From Bacteroides nordii WAL 11050 = JCM 12987 (lineage in GTDB: Bacteria; Bacteroidota; Bacteroidia; Bacteroidales; Bacteroidaceae): 64,000 bases of DNA. This document shows, piece by piece, positions 38,904 to 48,178 of this stretch. Location: NCBI GenBank assembly GCA_000613465.1, contig BAJA01000003.1, forward strand, positions 1 through 64,000, written 5' to 3'. Under the pieces are notes generated by a model. The model was not told where the DNA came from. It did no database searches and saw only the letters and a list, made by a program, of their open reading frames with translations. Made by a program: the position numbers and the translations under genes. Each line of letters begins with the position of its first letter. Position 1 is the first letter of the stretch.

Positions 38904-40055
38904 TTATTTCTTAGCCAGAAACTTTTTGGTTAACCATTTTCTTACAGGTTCATCATATAGCTTCAGGCAAAGATAAGCCAGTACAATACTCAATGCGTAA
39001 ACACACAAAGCAACTTGCCAGGTTTCACCCAAAGTATAGAGCTGATTTTTAATCAACCACGCATAGAATAAGTACATAATAGGATAATGTACCACATAGA
39101 CAGGATAAGATATATCTCCCAAAAACTTGCATATCACGGTTGACTTCTTATCAGTTGTGGTTCCCGATGCTCCCAGCCAGACAAGAATAGGGAAAGCTAC
39201 AATAACACAAAATACTTCATAAGCACCATTTACGCAAAACGGCTTCGCACCTTCCAGATAAGGCACTGCGAACAAAGCAATCATAATAATTGTGCATATC
39301 CAGAAGGCACCTCTCAACTTTACAGGTTTGAAGTTACGCGACAAAAGCATACCCATGGAGAAAGGGAAAAGCATTCTCAATGTCCCGCCGATGAAGTTTA
39401 CACCGTCCAATGTCCAGCCCACTCCTATATTTCCATAGCCAGATATATCAAGTACCGCGAATAATGTCAATGCAACTCCCAACACTGCTACAAGTACAGC
39501 TAATGCCTTATTAGACAAGCGGCGAATAAACAAGGCATAAAGAATATTTCCTATATACTCAAAGAACAGCGACCAGCAAGGTCCGTTCAAAGGAAACATT
39601 TCACCGTTGCCACGAACTTCATAGCCCACCCCCGGCATCGCAGGAATAAAGAACATCGTACAGAGAAGAGACAGCATCACCATTGATATGGCAATATGTG
39701 TTCCATCCCATTGCACGCACCCTTGGAGATAGAATGTAACAGCGCCTAAAACGGCACCCATGATTACCATAGGATGAAGACGTATCAAACGACGTTTAAA
39801 GAAATTTTTCATAGTAAGACCTTTCCCCCAGCGGTCATCATAAGCATAACCGATAACAAACCCCGAAAGGATAAAGAAAAAGTCTACGGCTAAGTATCCG
39901 TGATTGAGGGTGTCAATAGTACCATTACTGGCAAAAGCGTAGCCTTCGAATATATGATACAATATGACTACAAGAGCCGCAACGCCTCTCAGCCCGTCAA
40001 GGAGTTCGTAGTGAGGTTTAGAGTCTGCAAATGCAGAAGCAGAGATGTTTTTCAT
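38904..40055 (-). CDS. Acyltransferase family 3 (OafA-type) membrane protein
   Basis: This 383-residue polytopic protein O-acylates sugars of cell-surface glycans. Near the N-terminus are LLDGLRGVAALVVILYHIFE with the conserved R and the catalytic His, then FFILSGFVIGYAYDDRWGKG and NFFKRRLIRLHPM near 88-100, all typical of the AT3 domain. About ten membrane spans follow. There is no C-terminal SGNH domain. I chose the start MKNISASAF; six more residues are possible from an upstream ATG ending at 40073. It lies alone on the minus strand between the MITE-like element and the Crp-type gene. Confidence 0.86.
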   Translation of the reverse strand: MKNISASAFADSKPHYELLDGLRGVAALVVILYHIFEGYAFASNGTIDTLNHGYLAVDFFFILSGFVIGYAYDDRWGKGLTMKNFFKRRLIRLHPMVIMGAVLGAVTFYLQGCVQWDGTHIAISMVMLSLLCTMFFIPAMPGVGYEVRGNGEMFPLNGPCWSLFFEYIGNILYALFIRRLSNKALAVLVAVLGVALTLFAVLDISGYGNIGVGWTLDGVNFIGGTLRMLFPFSMGMLLSRNFKPVKLRGAFWICTIIMIALFAVPYLEGAKPFCVNGAYEVFCVIVAFPILVWLGASGTTTDKKSTVICKFLGDISYPVYVVHYPIMYLFYAWLIKNQLYTLGETWQVALCVYALSIVLAYLCLKLYDEPVRKWLTKKFLAKK

Positions 40056-40171
40056 GTTAAATCTATAATTCAAATTATTATTAGTAGTAGTGTTATTGAC
40101 GACGCGCCAAAGTTACGGAACTTATACATCTAAAAAGTTGTCCTACGACAAAATCTTACCGGACAGGAAAA

Positions 40172-40734
40172 TTATTTGTGTGCTCTAAGGCAGCTGAGTG
40201 TTGGAAGTGTTATGCTAGATAAGATGCAATATACCCTAATTTTACCCGCTGGCATACTTGAGGGAACTGCTGCTTAAACTCTTCGTACCTTTCTTTAGCC
40301 GAGAGTGTCAGGCGATCTTTGTGTGAACGGTGCAAGCGCCTGTATTCGTTTTGATGAATAATTCTTCCCCAATTGGCCAGTTCGATATTGTTTTGAAATA
40401 GCCGGAGCAAGTCGGTGAGTGATATCTTATACGCAACAACTTCTTCAAGCGTTTCCACAAACTCCTCACTTATCTTATTATAATACAACTCATCCATACT
40501 GAAAACAATACTTCCTTCGTATGCAAAGGAGGTTGTTATTTCTTCTCCGTTTACCAGCCAGAAAGAGCGAGTCATTCCTTTTTCAATGAAATAAGCCGAT
40601 TTACAAAATTTATTTGCCTCTATCAATTTATACTTCTTGGGGAAATGGCAGATTGTTACATTTTCCTTTAAAATTTGTAAGGTATCATCAGAGAGCGGAT
40701 ACAGAGAGTTTATCTTGTTTATTACATTTGTCAT
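40172..40734 (-). CDS. Crp/Fnr-type transcription regulator, helix-turn-helix broken by a frameshift
   Basis: This is a cyclic-nucleotide-binding-fold regulator of about 187 residues once repaired. The start is the ATG giving MTNVINKINSLYPLSDD (complement of 40732-40734); the open frame runs further upstream, but only into the promoter-bearing repeat. The sensor domain includes FCKSAYFIEKGMTRSFWLVN. The usual tail RLTLSAKERYEEFKQQFPQV and GYIASYL is present, then the frame meets a stop at 40210. Restoring one G near 40215 (CTAGC to CTAGGC) gives SYLGITLPTLSCLRAHK and a stop ending at 40172, which matches the recognition helix pattern ITxxTLSxxRA. As written the DNA-binding helix is lost. Confidence 0.75.
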
Positions 40735-40766
40735 AAAGTTGATGCTTGATTTTTTTTCATTAGCTA

Positions 40767-40856
40767 CAAAGATAATGCAAACCGAGAGTAGAATAAAATG
40801 AGCTTGTTCATTTTTTAAGCCAAGGTGCTGTTTATCTTCGCTTTTTGGCAAAAATA
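40767..40856 (-). repeat. Promoter-bearing intergenic repeat, copy 3 (inverted)
   Basis: Read on the minus strand this is the same 90-bp unit: TATTTTTG at one end (40849-40856), CGAAGATAAACAGCACCTTG, AAAATGAACAAGCTCATTTT, CTCTCGGTTTGCAT and TATCTTTG (40767-40774). The Crp-type gene starts 33 bp after it. Confidence 0.75.
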
Positions 40857-41006
40857 GGAAAAACAATTCTGTCCTCCAATATAATCATATGGTTTATACC
40901 GATATCCTCTTTTATATCGCTAAGATTCTGAGAAACAATTGTATGATTCTTTATTAAAAATCAGCATGTAACTTTATTAGTCGGCTAAAGTCCTATTCAT
41001 TCTGGT

Positions 41007-41939
41007 TTAGAGCAACCCTATTGCTGCATTATATTTTGCCAGGCTTGTACTTTTGTGTATTGCTTTCCATGCTTTACGACCAATTTGTGGCTCAAGATAT
41101 TCCCAGAAAGTTTTTATTTTGTTGAGTAATTGATCTTCGCCGCCTTCAAGCCGTTCTTCATAACGGGCAAATACGATCTTGTGCATTTGGTATAGTTTCT
41201 CTTTCATATCCTCGGTGGAAAGGGACTTTTTCTCTTTATATTCGATGGCTAAAGCCGGATTCATCAGTAACCCTCTTCCAATCATGATTCCGGATAGAGT
41301 GGGGAAGCTATCGTGAATACGTTCTATATCTTCAATATTACTTATATCTCCATTATAAATCAAAGGGTGGCGACAAATTTCTGCAAAGGCGGCAAATCCT
41401 TTCGGATCGACATCTCCTTTATATTGCTGCTTTCCCAATCGTGGATGCATGGTGATATGTTTTAATGGATATACATTCAATATGGGGGCTAACTTCAGAC
41501 ACTCTTCAGCATTTTCCCATCCCAGACGCATTTTCACAGAGAAACTTATTTCCGGATATCTTTGGGTAATTTCTAATAGTTTCTCTACTTCTTCGGGAAA
41601 AGGAAGGATACCGGAGCCGTTGTGACGTTTGGCTAACATAGGAAACGGACACCCCATATTTATATCTACTTCCTTATATCCTTTTTCGGTGAAAAGGGAT
41701 AAAATGGTCTCAACTTTTTCTTCCTCATGTCCGATAAGTTGGGGTATCAGGTGGGGGACTTCGTTAGTTCCCGGTTCTATATCCCGAACATCCCTATTCC
41801 GGAACGTTCCTTTGTCGAGCCGGATAAAAGGGGTATAATAAGTATCTATTCCACCAAAGATTGCGGAATGCGTGTTACGATAGATCGCGTCGGTATATCC
41901 TTGTAACGGGGCAAAATGAATTGGAAGTGTTGCTGGCAT
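41007..41939 (-). CDS. tRNA-dihydrouridine synthase
   Basis: This 310-residue flavoenzyme reduces uridines in tRNA to dihydrouridine. It starts PATLPIHFAPLQGYTDAIYR, with the FMN-binding N-terminal strand; the catalytic Cys97 is in DINMGCPFPMLAKRHNGSG, followed by FSVKMRLGWENAEE, ITMHPRLGKQQYKGD near 158 and IMIGRGLLMNP near 219. I preferred the ATG complementary to 41937-41939 because homologues begin at that point; an upstream ATG at 41960 adds seven residues. It belongs to the COG0042 group; which Dus subclass it is cannot be decided by eye. It lies alone, separated from the phosphatase gene upstream by a terminator. Confidence 0.93.
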   Translation of the reverse strand: MPATLPIHFAPLQGYTDAIYRNTHSAIFGGIDTYYTPFIRLDKGTFRNRDVRDIEPGTNEVPHLIPQLIGHEEEKVETILSLFTEKGYKEVDINMGCPFPMLAKRHNGSGILPFPEEVEKLLEITQRYPEISFSVKMRLGWENAEECLKLAPILNVYPLKHITMHPRLGKQQYKGDVDPKGFAAFAEICRHPLIYNGDISNIEDIERIHDSFPTLSGIMIGRGLLMNPALAIEYKEKKSLSTEDMKEKLYQMHKIVFARYEERLEGGEDQLLNKIKTFWEYLEPQIGRKAWKAIHKSTSLAKYNAAIGLL

Positions 41940-42001
41940 ACAATATTTTTTAGGAAGCAAAAGTAAGGGTAATATTTCTCATTGTCAACTATAAAATGAA
42001 A

Positions 42002-42037
42002 AAGCCTCATTCTTTGTTTTGGGGAAGAATGAGGCTT
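42002..42037 (-). terminator. Terminator downstream of phosphatase copy 2
   Basis: AAGCCTCATTCTT (42002-42014) and AAGAATGAGGCTT (42025-42037) pair perfectly over 13 bp; on the minus strand the stem is followed by TTTCATTTT. Confidence 0.8.
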
Positions 42038-42081
42038 AGAGATATAAAATTGATTAAGGTAGAAAAATCGTTATATCGTAT

Positions 42082-42999
42082 TTATTTAAATACCTGTTTC
42101 ATTGGCCGTCCGATCCATACCTGAGGCTGTTCGAGTTTAAAGATATAAGCAATGGTAGAGGCTACATCAAATTGCATCATACTCTCTGTGAAGTTATAGC
42201 CTTTTTTTATATTCTTACCGGAGATGATAAAAGGAGTTTGCATTTCTTCCATTGTTTTACCGCCGTGTCCTTTATTGATACCCCCATGGTCAGCAGTTAA
42301 GATAAAGATCGTTTCGTCCCAAATACCAGCTTCTTTTACGGCATTTAGTATTTCGCTTATATATCCATCCAATTCTTCTAATTTTTGATAATATGTTTCT
42401 GTATCATGTCCACTTTGATGTCCTACATGATCAGGCTCATCAAAGAAAATGCCTACGAAAGCTGGTTTCTTTTCTTTTATATATGCACAAGAATGGGTTG
42501 CAACAGCTTTATCAGCCTTTCCTGAAGGATCATCTTCGGCTTTTACATGCATTTCTTTACTCATAGCCTTCATTTCTGCCAGATACTCTAATCCGTTCCA
42601 TTGACAAAAGAATCCGATTTCAGCTTGAGGGTTAGCATCTCTGAATAACCCCCAGATGCTGGGGAAAATGCCATAATGGCTAAGTACACGAGAGGGTAAT
42701 TCCGGCGTTTTCGATCCCCATTCTGTGTATCCGTGTAATTCTGGACCTGCACCCATAAACATAGAAGCCCAGTTTACAGCGCTTGAAGATGGTAGTACAG
42801 ATCGCTTTTCCAGGGTGTATGATCCATCTTTCATTAATTGTTTTACAGTGGGCATATTAGCTTTTTCCATACTGTAAGCACCCCAACCGTCTAATCCAAT
42901 AAATACTACGTGTTTAGCTTTCCATTTAGCGCCGAATGAAGGTGTACATGATAGCAGTAAAGCAAGGCAAAAGATAAGCTTAAAGAATTTGTTATTCAT
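42082..42999 (-). CDS. Secreted alkaline-phosphatase-superfamily hydrolase, copy 2
   Basis: This 305-residue paralogue of the gene at 80-991 has the same motifs in the same order: IGLDGWGAYSMEKA, LPSSSAVNWASMFMGAGPEL, DEPDHVGHQSGHD and TADHGGINKGHGGKTMEEM, and the same C-terminus WIGRPMKQVFK. The signal region FCLALLLSCTPSFGAKWKA could be a lipobox (LLSC) or a type I site after FGA. Its start is divergent from the beta-helix gene that opens the SusC/D locus, 262 bp away, so it may be regulated with that locus. The substrate is unknown; removal of phosphate or sulfate-like groups from glycans is possible, but that is inference. Confidence 0.85.
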   Translation of the reverse strand: MNNKFFKLIFCLALLLSCTPSFGAKWKAKHVVFIGLDGWGAYSMEKANMPTVKQLMKDGSYTLEKRSVLPSSSAVNWASMFMGAGPELHGYTEWGSKTPELPSRVLSHYGIFPSIWGLFRDANPQAEIGFFCQWNGLEYLAEMKAMSKEMHVKAEDDPSGKADKAVATHSCAYIKEKKPAFVGIFFDEPDHVGHQSGHDTETYYQKLEELDGYISEILNAVKEAGIWDETIFILTADHGGINKGHGGKTMEEMQTPFIISGKNIKKGYNFTESMMQFDVASTIAYIFKLEQPQVWIGRPMKQVFK

Positions 43000-43201
43000 G
43001 ATTATTTAAAATTAGATTAAGAGTAATTCTGTTCACAAAGATAATCGGTCCATTCCATAACTTTCTGCCTATAAAAGAGCTATTTATTACAAAATAGTAC
43101 ATGATATAGTCTATTTTTAGCTCTTTAATTATAAAAAATAGAATTGTACAATATTGGAGTATTGATGAACAAAAATGTGTATCAGGTAAAATCCTTATTC
43201 A

Positions 43202-43209
43202 TACTTTTG
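43202..43209 (+). promoter_or_regulatory. Predicted -7 box for the beta-helix/SusCD locus
   Basis: TACTTTTG fits TAnnTTTG, 52 bp before the ATG at 43262. No strong -33 element is seen. Confidence 0.45.
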
Positions 43210-43261
43210 TGCAGATAAAATACAAGCCTAATAGTAACTTTAAACAAAAAAACTATCGCTT

Positions 43262-45040
43262 ATGAAAAATGTGATTATTACTTCAGTCTTAGCTCTAATG
43301 CTTGCAACAGGTGCAAATGCGAAAAACATTTATGTTAGCCCGGATGGTTCTGCATCTAATAATGGTGAGTCCTGGAATTCTCCGATTAGTGATCTCGGTA
43401 CAGCTTATTCAAAAGCATCCAAAGGCGATGTTATCTATATGGCAGGTGGTACTTATATGACTACTACTACTATTAATATGGTAGAAGGAGTACATGTATA
43501 TGGTGGATTTGCCAAAGGTGAAACATCTATAGAAAATCGTGTACGTCCCAATGCTGCTACAGAGCCTTGGAAGTTTACGAACGAAACTATAATTACCAGT
43601 GGAAATCAAACTTTCCGTCTGGTAGACCGTGTGGATAAAGATAATTTTTGGGATAATACTATTGTAGATGGTATTACTTTCAAAAACAATGTTTCAACAG
43701 ACGGTCGTGTTCTCTATCTTAGAAACTCTGTAACTCTTCAAAATTGTCAGATTTTAGATAATGCTTGTACTAATACAGTGGTTTATGGCGAAGAAAATAC
43801 AATAGTTCGTGACTGCTATTTTTCTGGCAATAATACCAGTAATCCTGAAAAAGAGGCAGTAACTCTTCAGCTGCGTGGATGTCACTCAGAGTATTTCCCA
43901 GGTAATCAGTTATACGATTGTGTTTTTGAAGGTAATAAAGTACCCAGTTTATCTATTTATAATACAGCAGAGCAAGTTAGTGATCAAGACGGTACATTGG
44001 TAACAAATTGTATTTTTAGAAATAATGTATCTTCTTGTATCCAGATTAATAATCAGTGGGCTAAACGTTATTTGAAAATTACTCACTGTTTGTTTGAGGG
44101 AAATACTTCTAGTAATATAGGCACTGTTCTTTCTGGTAATTCAGAAGTATATTATGATTTTGCCTTCAATATTATTCGTAATAACACAAATGCTACTCCT
44201 GCTGGTGAATCCTGGAGAAATGCAATCATTGCTACAAAAAAGAATGCACAATTTGAGAACTGTTTAATTGTAAATAATTCTTCGGAAAATCTCTTGATTG
44301 ATTTGCAGGGTAGTACAATCTACAATAATACAATTGCTAATAATAAAGGTACTGTATATGTAGGTGAGAGTTATGCAACAGTGATGAATTCAATTATGGT
44401 GAATAATCAGGCAACTCATAATAACAAAGCAGTTTATGCAATTGATAACTCAGCAGTGCGGTTTTGTGCTTCTGATATAGAGATTACTAACAGTTCTACA
44501 GATAGTAACACCCCTGCTTTCTTTGAAGATAATATTATAGAAGCTGCTCCGTTTGTTAAGTCTACTACTTTTGTTGGATCTACTACGGATGCCGCTAATA
44601 TTCAGGCCATAAAAGATGCAGATTTTTCTTTGACCAGCAACTCTGCATGCGTGAATACAGGTTCTGTTGACTTTATAGATGAGTTTTTTATGACTCAGGA
44701 ATGGATTGATGAATTCATGAACAAAGATATAGCAGGTAATGAACGTATTGTAGATGGTAAAATCAATATGGGTGCTTATCAAGGAGGAAAAGGCACAGGT
44801 ATTAACAATACCAGCATTGAAGAAGGCATGAATTGTAATGTAATTGTTGATGGAGGTATGATTTATATATCATCTGAAAAAGACGGTTATGTAACTCTAT
44901 ATAATGTAAATGGAGCAATGGTTGCATCTACAGAAATTGTAGGTGGCAATGCTTCTATCCCAGCAGCTCAGAAGGGGCTCTGTTTGGTTAAAGTTATAAC
45001 AGGTAATCAAGTTAAAACTTTTAAAGTAGTTATTAAGTAA
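43262..45040 (+). CDS. Secreted right-handed beta-helix protein (pectate-lyase-like fold)
   Basis: This 592-residue exported protein has a signal peptide ending TGANAK. It begins with the DUF1565-like opening NIYVSPDGSASNNGESWNSP, then GDVIYMAGGTYMTTTTINM, typical of right-handed parallel beta-helix proteins; repeating turns of NNT/IVDGITFKNN type run to about residue 470. The C-terminus after residue 515 is a small beta domain with a sorting-like tail (VTLYNVNGAMVAS, ending TFKVVIK). It may be a polysaccharide lyase or a glycan-binding surface protein; no catalytic residues can be picked out. A terminator follows, then the SusC gene. Confidence 0.8.
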   Translation: MKNVIITSVLALMLATGANAKNIYVSPDGSASNNGESWNSPISDLGTAYSKASKGDVIYMAGGTYMTTTTINMVEGVHVYGGFAKGETSIENRVRPNAATEPWKFTNETIITSGNQTFRLVDRVDKDNFWDNTIVDGITFKNNVSTDGRVLYLRNSVTLQNCQILDNACTNTVVYGEENTIVRDCYFSGNNTSNPEKEAVTLQLRGCHSEYFPGNQLYDCVFEGNKVPSLSIYNTAEQVSDQDGTLVTNCIFRNNVSSCIQINNQWAKRYLKITHCLFEGNTSSNIGTVLSGNSEVYYDFAFNIIRNNTNATPAGESWRNAIIATKKNAQFENCLIVNNSSENLLIDLQGSTIYNNTIANNKGTVYVGESYATVMNSIMVNNQATHNNKAVYAIDNSAVRFCASDIEITNSSTDSNTPAFFEDNIIEAAPFVKSTTFVGSTTDAANIQAIKDADFSLTSNSACVNTGSVDFIDEFFMTQEWIDEFMNKDIAGNERIVDGKINMGAYQGGKGTGINNTSIEEGMNCNVIVDGGMIYISSEKDGYVTLYNVNGAMVASTEIVGGNASIPAAQKGLCLVKVITGNQVKTFKVVIK

Positions 45041-45051
45041 TAACTGATACT

Positions 45052-45096
45052 ATACGAAGGACGGTGTTACACCGTTCTTCGTATCTTCCTTTTTTA
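45052..45096 (+). terminator. Terminator after the beta-helix gene
   Basis: ATACGAAGGACGGTG pairs with CACCGTTCTTCGTAT (one G-T pair) around a 3-nt loop, followed by CTTCCTTTTTT. Confidence 0.75.
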
Positions 45097-45117
45097 ATAA
45101 TTTAAAATTATAACACT

Positions 45118-48100
45118 ATGAAGAAAGTCATTTTATTGTCAGTGAAATTCGTCTGCTTTTTCATTGTCAGTTTTTTATTGACACAAACGACTCTTGCACA
45201 ATCGGTCTCCTCTATTATGGGTAAGGTCCTCGACAGCACTGGAGAAAGCGTAATCGGGGCATCGGTTTTAGTGAAAGGTACTACAAGCGTACAATAACCG
45301 ATATTGATGGAAATTTTAAACTGGATAATGTTCCTTCTAATGCTACGTTGGTAGTCTCATATATCGGTTATCAGACACAGGAAATTCCCGTTGCAGGAAA
45401 GAAGAATTTTACTGTCAAACTTGCTGATGATACACAAACTTTGGATGAAGTTGTTGTTGTCGGATATGGTGTACAGCGAAAGTCTGACCTTACAGGTTCT
45501 GTTGCTTCTGTAAAAGGAAGCGATGTGATCAAGAGTGCACCTGCGGCAGATATCACTTCTTCTCTTCAAGGACGTTTGGCTGGTGTAAGTATCGTATCCT
45601 CTTCTGGACAGCCAGGTTCTTCTTCTACTATTCGTGTGCGTGGTATGAACTCTATACAAGCTGATAGTGGTCCGTTGGTAGTTATTGATGGTTTTATTGG
45701 TGGCTCGCTTAGTTCATTAAATCCTTCGGATATTGCATCTATTGAAGTGTTGAAAGATGCTTCTGCTACTGCTATATATGGTTCTCGTGGTGCGAATGGT
45801 GTAATATTAGTAACCACTCGTAATCCGGAAGCAGGTAAAGTAAGAGTAGAATACAGTGGTTATGTAAATTTTAAAACTCCTTATAATCTTCCGGATGTAA
45901 TGGAACCAGGTGATTTTGCAAGATTAGCAAATGAATATGGAGCAGCGCTTAGACCGGCTAATGAGGATGGTACCCCATATCGTTTTTATTCAGACGAGCA
46001 AATCAAAGCTTTTGATAGAGGTGAAAATGTATATGATTATGTAGGAAATATTTTCCGTGATGTTGCTATAGAGAACAATCATGAACTTTCAATTTCCGGT
46101 GGTAGTGAAAAAACTAAATTTTTATTCTCAGGAAGTTACAATAATAATCAAGGTACTGCTAAGAGTTCAAGTGCAGACACTTATAATTATCGTTTAAAGG
46201 TTGATACAGAGATCAAACCCTGGCTAAAATTTGGTGCTAATCTTTGGGGTAATTATTCTAAGAGCCAAGGGCCTCGTTTTAGTCAGTATCGTGGAGTTTT
46301 GATAGAATCTTTGATTTTTCCGAATACCATTTTACCCAAAGATGAAAACGGAAAATACAATAACGCAAATCTGACTGGCCCTCAGTATAATCCGATGGGA
46401 CATATTTGGGAGATAGATAGTAATGGATATAGATATACTTCTCGTATTCAGGGTTATGCTGATGTTACTATTCTTAAAGGTCTGACTTTTAGAATGACGC
46501 AAGGATTTACTTTTGGAGATTATGTGGCTCGGTCAACTTATGGTAGAGATAGTTATACTACAGTGATGGCTAATGGGGATAAGACAAGTGCTACGGCTAC
46601 AAGTACGCAGAATTATAGTTGGACAAATCAGAATATACTATCCTATGTGAAAGAGTTCAATAGAAACCATAGAATTAATGCCACAGCTGTATTTGAACAA
46701 ATGTATTCGGATGACTTTATTCATAAGACAGAGGCTAAAGGAGGATTGGTATCGACTGTTATTGGTGCAAATAATACCGCTTTGGGTGATATAATGTATG
46801 CTTCTGGCGATAGAACTAAAACAACAATGATGTCTTGGATGGGACGTGTAAACTATGTGTTTATGGATCGTTATATGTTAACGGCCTCTTGGCGTTATGA
46901 CGGTTCTTCCCGATTGAATAAAGATAATAGATGGGAACAATTTCCTTCTGTTGCTTTGGCATGGAATGCAAAACAGGAAAGTTTCTTACGAAATGTGGAC
47001 TTTTTAAGTCAATTGAAATTACGTTTGGGATATGGTGAAACAGGTAATCAGGCTGTAGCAGCTTATTCAGAATATACCAAACTGAAAGCTACAAGAAATG
47101 ATCAGAATCATTTGGCTTTATCTACTGAGCGTATTGGAACCCCTAATCTAAGATGGGAAAGAACGCAACAATGGAATGGTGGTATCGATTTTGGTGCATT
47201 TAATAACCGTTTGACTGTTTCATTAGATGTTTATCATAAGTTGAGTAAAGATGTACTCTTAGAGGTAGATGCTCCGCATTATACAGGTTTCTCAAGCCGA
47301 CTGGAGAATGCTGCCCATATTTTGAATAAAGGCTTTGAAATAACTATTGGGGCAGATCCAGTTGCTACCAGAGATTTTAATTGGAATACCAATATCACTT
47401 TGTCTCATAATAAAGGTACTATTGAAGAACTGTATAGCGACAAATCTTATATGGTTATTAGTGGAAATTATGAAAATAGATACTTCCGTAATGTAAAGGG
47501 GCAAAAACTAGGTACTATGTGGGGATATGTCAGTGATGGTGTATGGAAGTCATGGGAATTGGCGGATGCTCCTAAGGGGACAGCGGCAGGTTCGTATAAA
47601 TTTAAAGACATTGATGGTGTAGAAGGTATTAATGAAGATGACCAGACTGCTATTGGTAATGGGCAACCGTCTTTCCAGTGGGGATGGAATAATACACTGA
47701 CTTATAAGAATTTCGATTTGGGTATATTTGTTATGGGAGTGCATGGGTTTGATATTTATAACTATACGCGTGAAGCTCGTTTTGCTTCAAATGGCCTTAT
47801 CTCTCTTGGACCTAATCCGGAATGGGCAAATCGTTGGACACCAGAAAACGAGAATACGGATATAGTGGGTTTTGTAGACGGGATTAATGCTTTGACTCCT
47901 TCTTCTCAGTTTGTGGAAAAAGGTGATTTTGTAAAGGTAAAAAGTATAACATTGGGATATTCTTTATCAAACACAACTTTGAGTAAAGCGGGGATTAGCA
48001 AACTTAGAGTTTATGCGTCTATTCAGAATCCATTCCTGTTTACAGGATATTCTGGTATCGATCCGGAAGTAACTTTGAAGAGTCCATTGACTTCTGGTAT

Positions 48101-48161
48101 TGATTGGGGATATTATCCTAATGGGCGTAACTATTTGATAGGACTTAATTTTGCATTCTAA
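45118..48161 (+). CDS. SusC/RagA-family TonB-linked outer-membrane transporter (one frameshift)
   Basis: SusC-type proteins form the TonB-dependent barrel that imports glycans captured by SusD. After repair it has about 1014 residues. A signal peptide (TQTTLAQ) precedes the carboxypeptidase-regulatory-like domain (GKVLDSTGESVIGASVLVKG). Then follow the TonB-box-like LDEVVVVGYGVQRKSDLTGS, the plug (LQGRLAGVSIVSSSGQPGS, ATAIYGSRGANGVILVTT), and the barrel, which ends NGRNYLIGLNFAF. The frame breaks near 45289: AGCGTACAATAA should be AGCGGTACAATAAC, one G short, giving TTSGTITDIDGNF. The SusD gene follows 17 bp later. No regulator of the locus is in the window. Confidence 0.93.
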
Positions 48162-48178
48162 AATTAAAATCACAAAGT

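Noticed and set aside
40735..40866. N-terminal extension of the Crp-type protein
   Set aside because: The open frame continues upstream only because it reads through the promoter-bearing repeat; the family start is at 40734.
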